This document shows positions 35,701 through 46,089 of a stretch of 64,000 bases of DNA, piece after piece. This DNA comes from Agapanthus africanus. Taxonomy: Eukaryota > Streptophyta > Magnoliopsida > Asparagales > Amaryllidaceae. The translations under genes and the position numbers were made by a program. How positions within the stretch are numbered: the first letter of the stretch is position 1; every line of letters begins with the position of its first letter. Under the pieces are notes generated by a model, which ran no database searches, was not told where the DNA came from, and saw only the letters and a program-made list of their open reading frames with translations. The stretch is from contig CM057350.1 of NCBI GenBank assembly GCA_030015575.1, positions 523,334,959-523,398,958 of the forward strand, written 5' to 3'.

Positions 35701-36745
35701 AGATGAACCGTGCATATATAGTAAAGTTGTGGCCAGAAGTGTCGTATTCCTCGTCTTGTACGTGGATGACATTCTATTGATAGAAAATGACATTCCTATG
35801 CTACAATCTGTCAAAGGATTCTTGTCACACAGGTTCTCCATGAAAGACCTGGGTGATGCCTCGTACATTCTGGGGATCCGGATCTATCGTGATAGATCCA
35901 AGAGGATGTTGGGACTTTCGCAGTCCAGGTATATCGACACTGTACTGAAAAGATTCAGTATGGAAGATTCTAAGCGCGGTAATCTACCGGCTTGTAACGG
36001 AATCACCCTCTCCAAAGAGATGTCTCCCAAGACTGATTTGGAAAGGGAACGCATGTCTATTATACCCTACGCTTCTGCGGTAGGCTCTATAATGTATGCG
36101 ATGTTGTGTACCAGACCAGATGTTGCTTACGCACTGAGCGTGGTAAGCCGGTATCAGTCAGACCCAGGGGAGAAACACTGGATAGCAGTAAAGAACATTC
36201 TCAAGTACCTGAGGAGGACTAAGGAGATGTTCTTGGTTTACGGCGGAAAAGACCTCAGGTTGGAGGCCTTTGCTGATTCCGGCTTTCAGAGTGATAAGGA
36301 CGATTCCAAGTCCATGTCGGGTTATGTCTTTACCCTCAATGGAGGGGCGGTGTGCTGGAAGAGCTCCAAGCAGGACACCGTTGCTGACTCGACGATGGAA
36401 GCGGAGTATATAGCTGCTTGCGATGCCGCAAAAGAAGCAGTCTGGATGAAGAAGTTCCTAACAGAACTTCAGGTTGTTCCTACCATAGTTGATCCAATAC
36501 CTCTGTATTGCGACAAAAACGGAGCTATAGCTTTAGCGAAGGAACCAAGGTCCCATCAGAAGTCCAGACACATCTTGAGGCGGTATCACCTGATCAGGGA
36601 GATCATTGATCGTCAGGAGATCGAGGTTCGGAGAGTTGCTTCTGAAGAGAACATTGCTGATCCATTCACGAAGGCCCTTCCTCAGATTCAGTTCGAGAGG
36701 CTACTCGAGATCATTGGTCTACGATATGCCAGTACATGGCCCTAG
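32756..36745 (+). CDS. Element G gag-pol polyprotein (copia)
   Basis: A complete 1329-codon frame. Met17 (32804) is the likelier start, since the first 16 residues fall in the pyrimidine tract. Order of domains: UBN2-type Gag about 70-230; basic stretch; CCHC knuckle at 269-282 (CFHCHRKGHWKKDC); aspartic protease with Asp319 in DTGSGS; GAG-pre-integrase zinc motif from His454 (HCRLGH...CQSCLKG); integrase triad Asp515, Asp578, Glu614 (D-D35-E); RT about 845-1090 with YVDD at 1002-1005; RNase H about 1180-1320 with ADS, DSTMEAEY and ADPFTKAL. All expected catalytic residues are present. The RNase H motif reads ADSGF where copia usually has DSDF or DASF. The products would form particles, copy the RNA and integrate the cDNA. 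The stop lies 14 nt before the 3' LTR. Confidence 0.97.
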   Translation: MLKSFLLSLLIAATLKMTGLKLLLEKNILTGPNYKDWLRNVKMALTYDKLEYVLTATAPAVPGPKSSNADKEIRKTWDLDCARAKCVVLASMDNEHQRRHEDMSLDGIFLHIKELYGEQSRIARYETSKNLFRARLAVGSSVGEHVLQMIGYIEELADLGTTLDNELYTDLILQSLPPTYAQFILNFNLQGKEVELAELLNMLRSAEGTLKKARETPAMFVGGASSSGSKARAKGRKKKAAPKPRGGVSKVGKKGKKKIAAPVVGQDECFHCHRKGHWKKDCKAWNAKNQEPKQAVASTSGVFVIENCLSINSTSWVLDTGSGSHICNSLQALRNRRVLKEGDMILRVANGASVGAASVGDYHLGLTSGHILVLHNCYFVPSLTCNIISVSLLSNKGYDFTFVRDVVNIHLNHGLIGSGTLNNGIYVLNQLQIFNVQNTLKRKSPDLNKAFLWHCRLGHINERRLTKLHREGYLDTFEYQSYDTCQSCLKGKMTKTPFTGQGVRASELLGLIHSDVCGPMSTHARGGFSYFITFTDDFSRYGHVFLMKHKSEAFEKFKEYKSEAENQTGKSIKTLRSDRGGEYLSAEFLGYLKEKGILSQLTPPYTPQHNGVSERRNRTLLDMVRSMMSNTELPRSFWGYALESAAYLLNQVPTKTVPTTPYQMWSGKKPCLKHFRTWGCPAFVKKQHVDKLEARSVLCKLVGYPKNSKGYYFYYAEEQKVFVSRHAHFLETEFLENQKSGSEVELEEIPEPQAVTESLVEPKVQEEQNIPAPLRRSSRPSHLPERYYGFLIDGDREDCIIDDDEPTDFRQAIQSGDSVRWLDAMRTEMESMYTNKVWTLDFAPDRVKPIGCKWIFKKKIGVDGQVETYKARLVAKGFRQRPGLDYDETFSPVAMLKSIRVLLAIAAFHDYEIWQMDVKTAFLNGNLEKRVYMDQPEGFNQSGSSGKVCKLLKSIYGLKQASRSWNICFDETVKEYDFIKNPDEPCIYSKVVARSVVFLVLYVDDILLIENDIPMLQSVKGFLSHRFSMKDLGDASYILGIRIYRDRSKRMLGLSQSRYIDTVLKRFSMEDSKRGNLPACNGITLSKEMSPKTDLERERMSIIPYASAVGSIMYAMLCTRPDVAYALSVVSRYQSDPGEKHWIAVKNILKYLRRTKEMFLVYGGKDLRLEAFADSGFQSDKDDSKSMSGYVFTLNGGAVCWKSSKQDTVADSTMEAEYIAACDAAKEAVWMKKFLTELQVVPTIVDPIPLYCDKNGAIALAKEPRSHQKSRHILRRYHLIREIIDRQEIEVRRVASEENIADPFTKALPQIQFERLLEIIGLRYASTWP
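32766..32792 (+). promoter_or_regulatory. Candidate 3' splice acceptor at the gag start of G
   Basis: TTTTCTTCTCTCTCTCCTAA followed by TTGCAG|CGACC lies between the first ATG (32756) and the second in-frame ATG (32804). Use of this site would leave the ATG at 32804 as gag start. BARE1 in barley is known to make a spliced gag RNA; here this is inference. Confidence 0.45.
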
Positions 36746-36748
36746 TGC

Positions 36749-36759
36749 AAGTGGGAGAT
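36749..36759 (+). promoter_or_regulatory. Polypurine tract of element G
   Basis: AAGTGGGAGAT directly before the 3' LTR, identical to B and D. Confidence 0.92.
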
Positions 36760-38641
36760 TGTTAGTGTTTATGCCCTAGAAGGCCATTACTGTATCATAC
36801 TAGTTTGTATATTACTTAATGGAAGCTTGGGATATTCACATGTATATAACAGTCTTGCTAAACATGGTAGTATGCTACTTGGTTTTTCTATCTTAATATG
36901 TGAGTGTACGTATTGATAGAGCTCTTAGGATCTTGCTTGTCTACCAGCGTTGTGATGGCAGTCACACTAGTGGGGGCTGGGTAGTCTACAAGCACATCCT
37001 TATTCAGGTCCCTGGTCGTTGGATTATCGAGACAGAGCATCGATACTCCGGAGTAGACTGGTGTGTACGCTTCTCATCCCAGTTGGGGAGATGGTCTGTC
37101 CCACAGCCGTCAGTACATCGTACTGGAGATAGTATACAGGTGCTCGTTAGGTTACGGGTACACCGGACAGGACTCACAGGGAACTGTTGGTTGGTTTGAT
37201 ACCAGTCGTCAGTGAACAGTTCCCAGGTGACATGAGTACAGCGTAGTCCGCAGACTTGACACTGCTACTTCGCCTCGAGTGTGTCCCACTGTTCTTAGAT
37301 TGCTACCCTACCACGGCTCAAAGGAGTCGTGCAAACAGGTAGCAGTTGGGTGCAGTCCCGAGCACTTGGAGGCAGTGGCGGTTAGACAGGATTCGTCCCT
37401 CCCGGTATTGGGAGTAGATATCGTGCTGTGTCAGAGAGCCATTACGCAAAGTCCCTGGCCAAGGCAAGCGAGATTTACTGGTAGGTTCCAGTAGTTTCTC
37501 AGGGTGTAATGGGCTTCACTCCGACACGACTTATACCGCTATTAGGGGACTGACGCTTGCCGCCCCCCTAGGCCCGATATGCGATAGTCTTGGACGAACG
37601 GACCGGACTGTATGGAGATTGTCACATCAGACTCAGTAGGAGTTCGGATGGGTTTCCTCATCGGCCTTCTTATCGACAACTACCTGGGGACCGTTACGTA
37701 CAGCTAGTGCCACTTGCGGTCTGTGGTTAAACCCACTGCCAGCGTAGTAGTCGAGTCTCTAGAGTCCCACACAGAGAGTTTCCTACTCCAGGCGAAACGA
37801 TATAGAGGTTGCATGGTTTTGCGACAAAGGGTTCGGACGCATACGTGCGTTTACGCACGTACGACTTTCGGACAGTTTTTACCAGTCGGCTTTGGTTTAA
37901 GCCAGTTACTGGTATCCGGTTATTGGATTTTACAGTCTAAAAGTTTTTCCGTATTTTTGCGGATCGGAGGGGCGTTCTCGTAATTGTGCGAGAAGCTTCT
38001 AGAAGATGTGACTAAGGAGGTTACTTTGGATAAGATTGTGAGTCATGAGGGTGATTCATCATTATCATTATTGCACCATAAATGATAATGACACATGCTT
38101 AATGAATCACCACTTTGCATTTATGAAGCATGCTTATTCATTTCTATTATTCATTATTCTAAAATAAGAATGCTTCATAATATATTATGATACACTCACA
38201 ATCTCATCTCATTATCATTATCATCTTCTCTCTCCTCAAGCTCTCATCTTCAAACCCTAATCCTTAATCCTCATGTGTTGAGATCAAAGGATTAGTTAGA
38301 CTTAAACATCCATTACCTTCACTCTATATCATCCTTTCTTCTTTGATTAGCAATCAAAGTAGATTAGTTACCTCAAGTTAGAGGTGTAGCTTGGTGTTTT
38401 GCTCTCGGGTGGATCGTCTACTACCTAGAGAAGGTCGAGGAGAACAAAGGAGGACACAAAGACGAAGGACCGGTTTCATTAGGTATAATCCCTAAACACA
38501 ATTGATAAGAAACTCTTTGTGTACGGTTATTTATAGTTTAGCTTCGATTCAAGCGGTTAGTCGATGTTCGTTCTTTAAACATGATCGTTTTTGAAAATTC
38601 CGCCTCCCCACAAGTACTGGGGTGTACTACATCGACTTACA
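36760..38641 (+). repeat. Element G 3' LTR
   Basis: 1882 bp, nearly identical to the 5' LTR (for example a T-run shorter by one and ACATCG for ACGTCA near 37112). Followed by the duplication AAATA. Confidence 0.96.
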
Positions 38642-38801
38642 AAATAAACACACATGTACACATTAAAGCAGAGACAAACCAAGTAGCATACTACTATATT
38701 GAGCAAGATTGTCTGTACAACTTTGAATATCCCAAGCTTCCATCAAGTAATATACATACTAGTATGATACAGTAATGGCCTCTAGGGCATATACACTAAC
38801 A
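38642..38801 (-). repeat. Element A 5' LTR, first segment
   Basis: The minus strand starts TGTTAGTGTATATGCCCTAG at 38801 and aligns with the first 160 bp of the G LTR. It joins 28911 after removal of G. The opposite orientation to G rules out a duplicated G end. Confidence 0.9.
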
Positions 38802-40761
38802 CATGTTACACTTTGATAGAGCCCTTAGGATCTTGCTTTACCACCAACAGTATGATGGCGATCATATACGTGAGAGTTGGGTGGTTTATATGCATATCCT
38901 TAATTGTGGTTCCTAGTCGTGGGAGTTTCGAGACAGGGCATCGATACTCCGGAGTAGACTAGTGTATACAGTCGAGACCCCGACAAGGGGCGGTGGCCGG
39001 TCTCACAAGCCACTGGTGTCAGTTCGATCACCTAAGATGTATACAGGTGCTCATTGGGTTATGAGTACACCGGACAGGACTCGCCGGGAATCTGCTAGTT
39101 AGTACTATACCTATCGTCAGATAGCAGTTCCCTGGTGACATGTGTACAGGTTAGTTCATCGACCTGAGGTCGTCATTTGTCTCGTGTGAGTTCCCACTGT
39201 GCTTTGATTTCTACCCTACCACGGCTCAAAGGAGTCGTGCAAACAGGTAGCTTTTGGGTACAGTCCCGAGCCATATGGAGGCACGTGAGCGGATCGGTAG
39301 GGGATTCGTCTCTCCCGGTATTGGGGGCGAGATCATGCTGTGTCAAGGAGAGCCATTACACAAAGCCCACGGCCGTGGCAGGAGATTTAATGGTAGGTAC
39401 TCCAGTAGTATCTCAGGGTGTTATTAGGCTATACTCCGACACGACTTATACTGCTATTGGGGGTCTGACGTTGCTAGCTCCCTAGGCAGATATGCGATAC
39501 TCATAGACGAACGGACCGGACTGTATATACATTGTCACTGTTAGGCTCAGTAGGGTTTCCGGATGAGCTCGCTCATCGGCCTCCCTTGAGGTCAGTCCAT
39601 GGGCAGCCGTTACGCATAGCTAGTGCCGCTGACGGTTTGTGGTTAAACCCACTGCCAGGGTACTGACGAGTCATTAGAGTCCCCCACTGACAGTTTCCCA
39701 AGTTCGGGCGAAACGTTGTAGAGGCCGTATGGTTTTATGGCAGGGTTCGGAAAATGCACGTGCGTTTACGCATGTGTTATTTTTCGGGCAGATGATACTG
39801 GTCGGCTTTGGTTTAAGCCGAATCCGAGTATTATATTGAGTAGATATAATATCTTTGTCTCAGTTGCATTTATATTCGGTCGTAATACAAATGCGGGTAT
39901 ATTTATACAGTTACGGGGTTATCCTGAAAGTCATTTCAGGATCACTTTTGGAAGTTGCCAGTTTCCAGTTTTCTATCAGCCGTCTTTTAACATTCGGTTA
40001 AAGACGGATTTATCTTTTCTTGAGATGAGGTGTGTCAGTGTTCTAGAAGTTTCTAGAAGTGATGACAAGGATGGTGACTAGGTTCATGAACCTTTGATTG
40101 CATTTATTATATGATGACTAGGTTTAAGTGAGTCATGGTTTACATTAATGCATTTTGTTTTTGTTAAGATTTTTTCTTCATGATAAGCTTTGTGTTATGG
40201 TCACCACTTGGTTCCTACACTCACCCCCCTCCTTTAAGTGGCCGGCCCCCTTCTCCTCCTCCATTCTTGACTTGAAAAAGATTATGGTTGTTAAAAAGAA
40301 AAGACTAAAGTTTTGGATGCATGGAAATTTCATAGTTCATTTCTTGTTCCATTTCATTTCCATCGGCAACTTCATTAACCGATCGTCCACGGCTTTGGAC
40401 GAAGTGAGACAAAGTCATCTACTCATTCTCTACATCAATATTGATCGTCTCTTTTAGCAAACTTGACGACCGAGTTGCCTCGAGTCAGAGGCGGGAGCCC
40501 GTTTAAAGAATCGTTGACGTGGTGCCACCTGGACGAGCAGATCGGAGATCGACGAGATCGGAGCAGCCGCAACGGAGCGTGGGATGATGGTTAAAGAACG
40601 AAGGACTCGGATCATTCCGTATAACCTTTCTACACTCTTTACAGTTTGTTAGTTTAGCAATAATGGCAGATCCGGGTTAAAGTATACGATAGTGCCAGTT
40701 AAAAAGTTTTTGTTCCGCATTTGGCGTCTGTAGACGGCCGGGGCGCTACCGTAGACTTACA
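38802..40761 (+). repeat. Element D 5' LTR, lacking its first 157 bp
   Basis: Ends GTAGACTTACA before the primer site. It contains the shared hairpin CACGGCTC-AAAG-GAGTCGTG near 39221 and one copy of the unit that is tandem in B and E. Confidence 0.93.
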
Positions 40762-40762
40762 G

Positions 40763-40775
40763 TGGTATCAGAGCC
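40763..40775 (+). promoter_or_regulatory. Primer-binding site of element D (initiator tRNA-Met)
   Basis: TGGTATCAGAGCC one base after the LTR. Confidence 0.95.
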
Positions 40776-40944
40776 TCACCATTTTGCTTTACTAACTTGT
40801 GCTAACGCGTTTAAAACATTGATCGAACCCGAAATCAAAAACCGCATTTTTACAATTTCACAGTTTCTGTCGATTTTAAATGGTGTCCTAAAAATATTCC
40901 ACATATCACAGAAAGTTGTGCAGGGTTTCAGAAGTACAACGACC

Positions 40945-41058
40945 AAATTTAAGCACGTGATCCCACCAAACCGCCGCGGAGTCGCGGCCAAACCCATAGT
41001 TTGGCCGCGCATCCACGACCATTCTATGGGATCAGTGCACCAAATTTTGTCTGTGTCT
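40945..41058 (+). repeat. GC-rich inverted repeat in the D leader
   Basis: Inner arms CGCGGCCAAAC (40983-40993) and GTTTGGCCGCG (40999-41009) are perfect around CCATA. Outer arms AAATTTAAGCACGTGATCCC and GGGATCAGTGCACCAAATTT pair with few mismatches. It starts about 170 nt after the primer site. Confidence 0.85.
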
Positions 41059-42184
41059 TCTCTGTTGGAATTTGGGGTTTTTGGTATATATCTTTTGGGC
41101 CCAGATTTTGTTACTGTTCACCAGTTGTTTGTGGGGCCCACTTTGTGATATTTAGTCGATCGAAATTTAAACACGTTAGTTTACAGTGCTTACATTATAT
41201 CTCCGACCGGGAATGTCATTTGATCGGTAAACCGCGTCTGATTGCTATAGTTCTTTTAGACGGGTTTGCGAACGTGACATTCACGTTGATGTTCTATGTT
41301 GTGCTGTGATGTTGCGGATTTGTCGTGGTGGATAGCAGTGTGCAATGATAGTGCAGTTTGGACTTATTTATACATTTGATATTGCGGGGCGAGCGTTCAA
41401 CATGTGGAATGCCGTCACTGCCTGTTGTATAATATTCTTTTAGGGCACGACCAGGTTGCGGTCGATGTACCTGTTGTACTATTTTTCATTACTGTACTAG
41501 GTTTTGCCCCGCGACGGAGTGCACCGATAGCCGGGTTCTGGGGGGCAACGGGTCCGCATCTCATGGCTTTGAGAGGCAGAGGGGCCTCACTCTAGAATTG
41601 GCAGACTATTCGCCGCACTCATAGGGGGTACAGGTTGACCCAAGGAGGGGTGCCCAAGTTTACCGGATTCCGTGAAGTGCTGGGTGGTCCATTCACTTTA
41701 CTGTAAGGGGTTGCCTCGCTTCAGGTTTTGGCAGGTAACTTGCCGCACCCGTAGGGTTCTAGGTTCATTGCACAGGTTATCCACACGACAGGGGAACGTC
41801 GGGTTTCAGCAGCGGCTCTGTGAAACCCGGGGATCCCAGATTATCTGTATTGTTCTGTGATGCTTATTACTTTTCTGTAATGTTGCATATTATCACGCCT
41901 GGAGCGATTATTGTATATTGGTTTATATACTATTAGATGTTGTATATGTTTTACACCCGCGCTAGTCCAGTCCCCGCTCTGTCGTTAGTTAAGTAACCTA
42001 ACGGGTGATGACGGGACCCAGTGACGAATGCAGATGGCATATACGTACATTTTATTTTCGTTCTTTTCTGGTGTGATTGATTGATGGGACTGCGTTGATT
42101 CTGATCAATGCAAAGTAAAACAAACCTGTTTTCAGTTGTTGGAACAAATTTAAAAAGTGTTATTGCAAAGACGTTTTCTTTTGT

Positions 42185-42425
42185 TTTGCATAGCGGTATT
42201 CAGTGGAATATCCTGCACCTCATTCGACGGGGCAAGGGCCGATATCCCTTCACCGGGACTGACCCCTTGGGCAGAAGTTTGCGTCAGGGTAATAACTGCA
42301 CTATAGTCGATTACAAGTTGCTTTGCATCGCGGTATTCAGTGGAATATCCTACACCTCATTCCACGAGGAAAGAGCCGAGATCCCTTCAACGGAAGTGAC
42401 CTCTTTAGCAAAAGGTTTTCGCCAC
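42185..42425 (+). repeat. Duplicated leader module of element D
   Basis: Two copies with a period of about 137 bp share GCGGTATTCAGTGGAATATC, CACCTCATTC, GATCCCTTCA-like and GTGACC. Cores lie near 42196 and 42332. Confidence 0.78.
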
Positions 42426-42554
42426 TATATTTTAAAAAGCTATCAGGTTCCTTCAGCGATATCAAGTTCACTACGTTAAAGGTTTTTCGCCAAAAACCAG
42501 CCGTAGCCCTCCGTCACTTCTTTTGGGTATTCAGTAGTATTCAAGCTATGTATT

Positions 42555-42750
42555 TTGACCTAACGCCAAGGCATAGTGTTTGGTAGCTGCTGGGTATTCA
42601 ATTGTTGCATAGATACATGAGTTGGTTTGGGACAGCCGTTCTGCCATTTTGACCTAACGCCAAGGGCATGTGCGGGTGGGTTCAAATTAACAAGATAGTG
42701 ACGGGTAGAACTTGGCATGTGACTTATGACATTTTGACCTAACGCCAAGG
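42555..42750 (+). repeat. Triplicate leader hairpins of element D (loop CTAAC)
   Basis: TTGACCTAACGCCAAGG is identical at 42555-42571, 42649-42665 and 42734-42750 (spacing 94 and 85). The stem TTGAC/GCCAA has one mismatch-type A/C position; the loop is CTAAC. Confidence 0.85.
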
Positions 42751-43032
42751 TTATAAGAGCATGGGGCAAAAATCCTATCGGGAATTTCTAAAGAAACTGA
42801 AACTTACCAAGTATGCGCATACCTTCTGGAGTATGAGTAACGTGGATGCATTCCATCACGTTATCATGCGATGAGAGTTGGATCCCGATTCCCACTGATG
42901 AGTTGGTTTACTCTTCGGGTGATCCCGATTGATTCTTCTTTAGCTTTGGAGGAGAATTTGACAGGACAGTGGGAGGTTTCCGGATTAGATAAAGTGATAA
43001 CCATTCTGATCTAGGTTAGAGTGCACGCAGAG

Positions 43033-43059
43033 TGTTTCTTTTCTCTCTCTCTTTGGCAG
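43033..43059 (+). promoter_or_regulatory. Candidate 3' splice acceptor at the end of the D leader
   Basis: A CT tract ending TTTGGCAG, then CGACC, as in B and G. Confidence 0.4.
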
Positions 43060-46000
43060 CGACCTTTGACCGACCCTAGACTATGACTCAGTGACCAGGT
43101 TGACCGAACCTTCTTAAAATACTGGCTTTTGGATTGTCTATGTTGCATAAGTCATTGCCACTCCTTCTTCTACCCTTTGCATTTCTCAGAACACCCGTAT
43201 TACTACGGACATCCACTTCCATTGGATAGATACATTGTATGGTTATATACGAACTCGAAGGGACTTCTTCGAGGATGGATCAAGGTTCAGGAGAAATAGA
43301 ATTGGTTTATTCAGTTGTCTTTTATTATCACCTTCTCTCAGGTTGCAAGAGCTCCTTGGTTTAGGAGAGTACACCTATTACGCTTATTGGATAGTCTTAT
43401 TCCAAACCATAGGCAGGTGCCGAAAGGTAGGGAATGAAGAAAACCAATTAGCCTAAGTAAGGTGTGCAGAAGGTAATATGTAAAGACAAAATAAAGGGAT
43501 TAGAAAGAGGGCAAAGTAAATTGCGACTGATATCATTCACGACCAAAACCGCGTACTTCATCGCCACTCCTATTTCACCTTTAAAAGAATAAGGTATTAT
43601 TCAGTTGTCTTTTATCATCACCTTCTCTCAAGATGTGAGTACTCCTTGGTTTAGGAGGGTACACCTATTATGTTTACTGGATAGTCTTCTTCCAAACCAT
43701 AGGCTGGTGCCGAACGGTAGGGAAGGAAGAAAACCATTTAGCCTAACGATGGTGTACAGAAGGTAACGACTAAAGACAAATAAAGGGATTTGGAGAGACG
43801 GCAATAAAATATACGGTTGAAGTCATGAATTGGATTATGGAAGAGGCATTACTATGAATACCAGGATACCCCTACGAAACATTTTCATGTTTCAGTGCAT
43901 TGTTAAAGGAAAAACTGTTTTTCCGATTAGATACTTACTCCAGGGTGTGTATTCACCAGGTTTCATTCTCATATCTGTATGGGTTTTTACAGATGATGAG
44001 TGGGAGTAAATTATTGAGAATTAGGTGATTATCCTCATTATATCGGAATTCGTTGTAATTAGTGATATTTGAGGAAATCGCCAGGGTACAGTTTTCAACC
44101 TACGACGCACAAGTTTTGAGTTGTTTAAACTCAGCGGACTTATACAGAGTATTGTATGTTGTCCAAGTGTCCATCAGGACAAAGGGGTAGGTCCTCATAC
44201 TATGTTCTGTTTACTTATAACTTCTCTAGTATTTAGACAAGTGTTTCGTAGAAATACAAGGTCTAAGTTTTGAGAAGTTGTGGGTATAAGAATAAAGTAG
44301 AGAACCAGGTATCACAAGTATCGGGATTCTTCAAAGAGATCGAAGATGTAGATTCTTGTGATTGGTATTCAGATGATAGTGATGGTTTTGAGAAACTTGT
44401 TTCTCTTTCAGGTTACTCATAATTGGATGAATGCCTAAGTTGAGTAATGCTGATTAGCCTCTTTCCATTAAGTTGATATGCACTGGAGACAGCTGCATGA
44501 TTGAATATGGTTCCAATTAAATAAGTGCCAAAGTTTCTATATTGAATATAGAATGTTTCATACCTTAAAAGATGTTAAGGTACGGGGAGTTATCCAGCTT
44601 ATGCTTAAAACCAGACTCTGGATAACTCAGGGCACGTTTCTGTAATGGCTGTTTGTGGGTTGACCCTGGCTATGACGAGGGTTGATATTCTACCATTTGG
44701 AAGATCAATAGTGAAATTGTTCTTGACTCGCCACAGTTTTAGTAAAATGGATTTTTTCAGAAAACAGTAGTGGGAGTATGGTAGAACTGGAAAATTTAAT
44801 AGGACCTATATATTCAATCAGGTTTGACATTCCATTAGCCACTCCGCAGATATGGTGGGTAACCTCAGACATCCGAGAGGTACTTCGGTAGGCTCAAGGA
44901 CGGTGACAGGGAGGTTCTTATCTACCCAGACTTGACACTACTGTTGTTCCAGGCTATGAGACCCGGTAGGAGGGTTGTCGTAGTCAGTGGGAGCAACAGA
45001 AGCATAGTGGTCAAGTAGCTTATGTCTATTTATAGACTTGAGCAGTTATAGCGGAGATAGATTATCTATTTTTGATGTGATAGTCATGGGTTTGACTTCA
45101 ATCAGAATAGGGGATGGATCTGTTAAGGAGGTAGTAGGGTGTGATGTCATGGTATCTGGATGACATACACAGAGTAGGAAGTAAAAATCCTATGCTACTA
45201 TCGGTTGTACTGTGGTCGTCACACAGTTGTTTCTCCAGACAGGATATGGATATAATATTTGACGTTCTGGTTTCTGGATCTATGGTTTTAGATCTAGATT
45301 TGGGTAGTTTCCCAATGTGGGTACTTTGACAGATATTCTAATGGTTTTTAGAATAGTTGACTCCTAGCATGGTGGTGTGCCTGCAGGTGATGGAGTCACC
45401 CTCTCTAAAGGTGTCGTATAGACTAAAGGGGAGAGGGATGGGCATGATTGGCAGATCACTTGCTTAGGCAACTGAGTCAGTCATGAGATGTCAAGTACCG
45501 CACCAGATGTTGTTTTTGCACTAGATGCAATAAGTTTGTATTAATCCAATCCTGGAGAAACATAAGGAAGCAGTTTTAGAACATAAGTGCATGTTCTACG
45601 GATTTGATGACGGCAGCCTCTTTCGGGAAACGGTTATCATTCCAGGCTTCAAAGGTGACATGGTTGACAGAGTGATTGTCAGAGTTATAGTTTTTCCCTC
45701 TGACGAAGAGGGGCAGTATTATGGACAGATGGTCCAAGAGGATACTGTGGGAGGCTTAGTGCCGGATACTGATTAGGTTCAGTGATCGATACAGTCTAAG
45801 AAATTTGGATATGGAGTTCAATTATGAACTAGGTCCCATCAGATATCCAGACATATTCTAAGATAGGTATTACTCAATTCGGGAGATGGCTTTCTCCGCG
45901 AACTTGAGATTAAGAGAGATATTGAAAGAAACATCTAGGCGGATCCACTCACTGAGGCTATTTCTCGAACACAATAGTTTTACAAACAGGCTTTGTGAAA

Positions 46001-46075
46001 CTGATTAGTAGAGGAGTTGGATGTTCGGTTTCACACGGGCTATGAGTAGTCGACATCGCAATAATTAGCCTCGAG
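43060..46075 (+). pseudogene. Element D eroded gag-pol
   Basis: No usable frame. Landmarks in order: a duplicated gag remnant (GCAGGTGCCGAAAGGTAGGG near 43410 and GCTGGTGCCGAACGGTAGGG near 43703); the integrase-RT linker GTAGTGGGAGTATGGTAGAA near 44766; KSIYGLKQ-like TATGTCTATTTATAGACTTG near 45020; the YVDD site as CTGGATGACATACA near 45156; TGGAGTCACCCTCTCTAAAG near 45390; and GGATCCACTCACTGAGG near 45940. Nearly all are shared with B, including the damage, so both descend from one decayed ancestor. Confidence 0.75.
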
Positions 46076-46078
46076 TGC

Positions 46079-46089
46079 AAGTGGGAGAT
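46079..46089 (+). promoter_or_regulatory. Polypurine tract of element D
   Basis: AAGTGGGAGAT directly before the 3' LTR. Confidence 0.9.

Larger units (their letters stand above)
28912..38641 (+). mobile_element. Element G: intact full-length Ty1/copia retrotransposon (Angela-like)
   Basis: 9730 bp bounded by LTRs of 1883 and 1882 bp (TGTTAG...CTTACA). The target duplication AAATA lies at 28907-28911 and 38642-38646. It has a tRNA-Met primer site, a long leader of about 2 kb, one uninterrupted gag-pol frame and a polypurine tract directly after the stop codon. The LTRs differ at only a few sites by eye. LTR size, leader length and a single frame of about 1.3 thousand codons recall Angela/BARE1, which is why I use that label; a phylogeny was not possible. 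It sits in the LTR of A in opposite orientation. All parts needed for autonomous transposition are visible. Confidence 0.96.
1..38801 (-). mobile_element. Element A: Ty1/copia LTR retrotransposon, 5' part, split by two nested insertions
   Basis: Reading on the minus strand, the 5' LTR starts with TGTTAGTG at 38801 and is continued by 28911-27302 and then 5338-4896. Removing C (5339-27301) and G (28912-38641) gives one continuous LTR of about 2.2 kb. A tRNA-Met primer site, a 2.3-kb leader and a damaged pol follow, running off the left edge. The 5 bp next to the LTR start (38802-38806, CATGT) should be the target duplication. A lies inside the 5' LTR of element D. Leader and pol match element G, so A belongs to the same Angela-like copia group. 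The polyprotein is frameshifted, carries stops and lacks gag, so A is non-autonomous in its present form. Confidence 0.9.
40776..43032 (+). other. Element D untranslated leader
   Basis: About 2.26 kb, colinear with the leaders of A, B and G; no gene seen. The near-invariant block is at 41956-42041. Confidence 0.8.
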
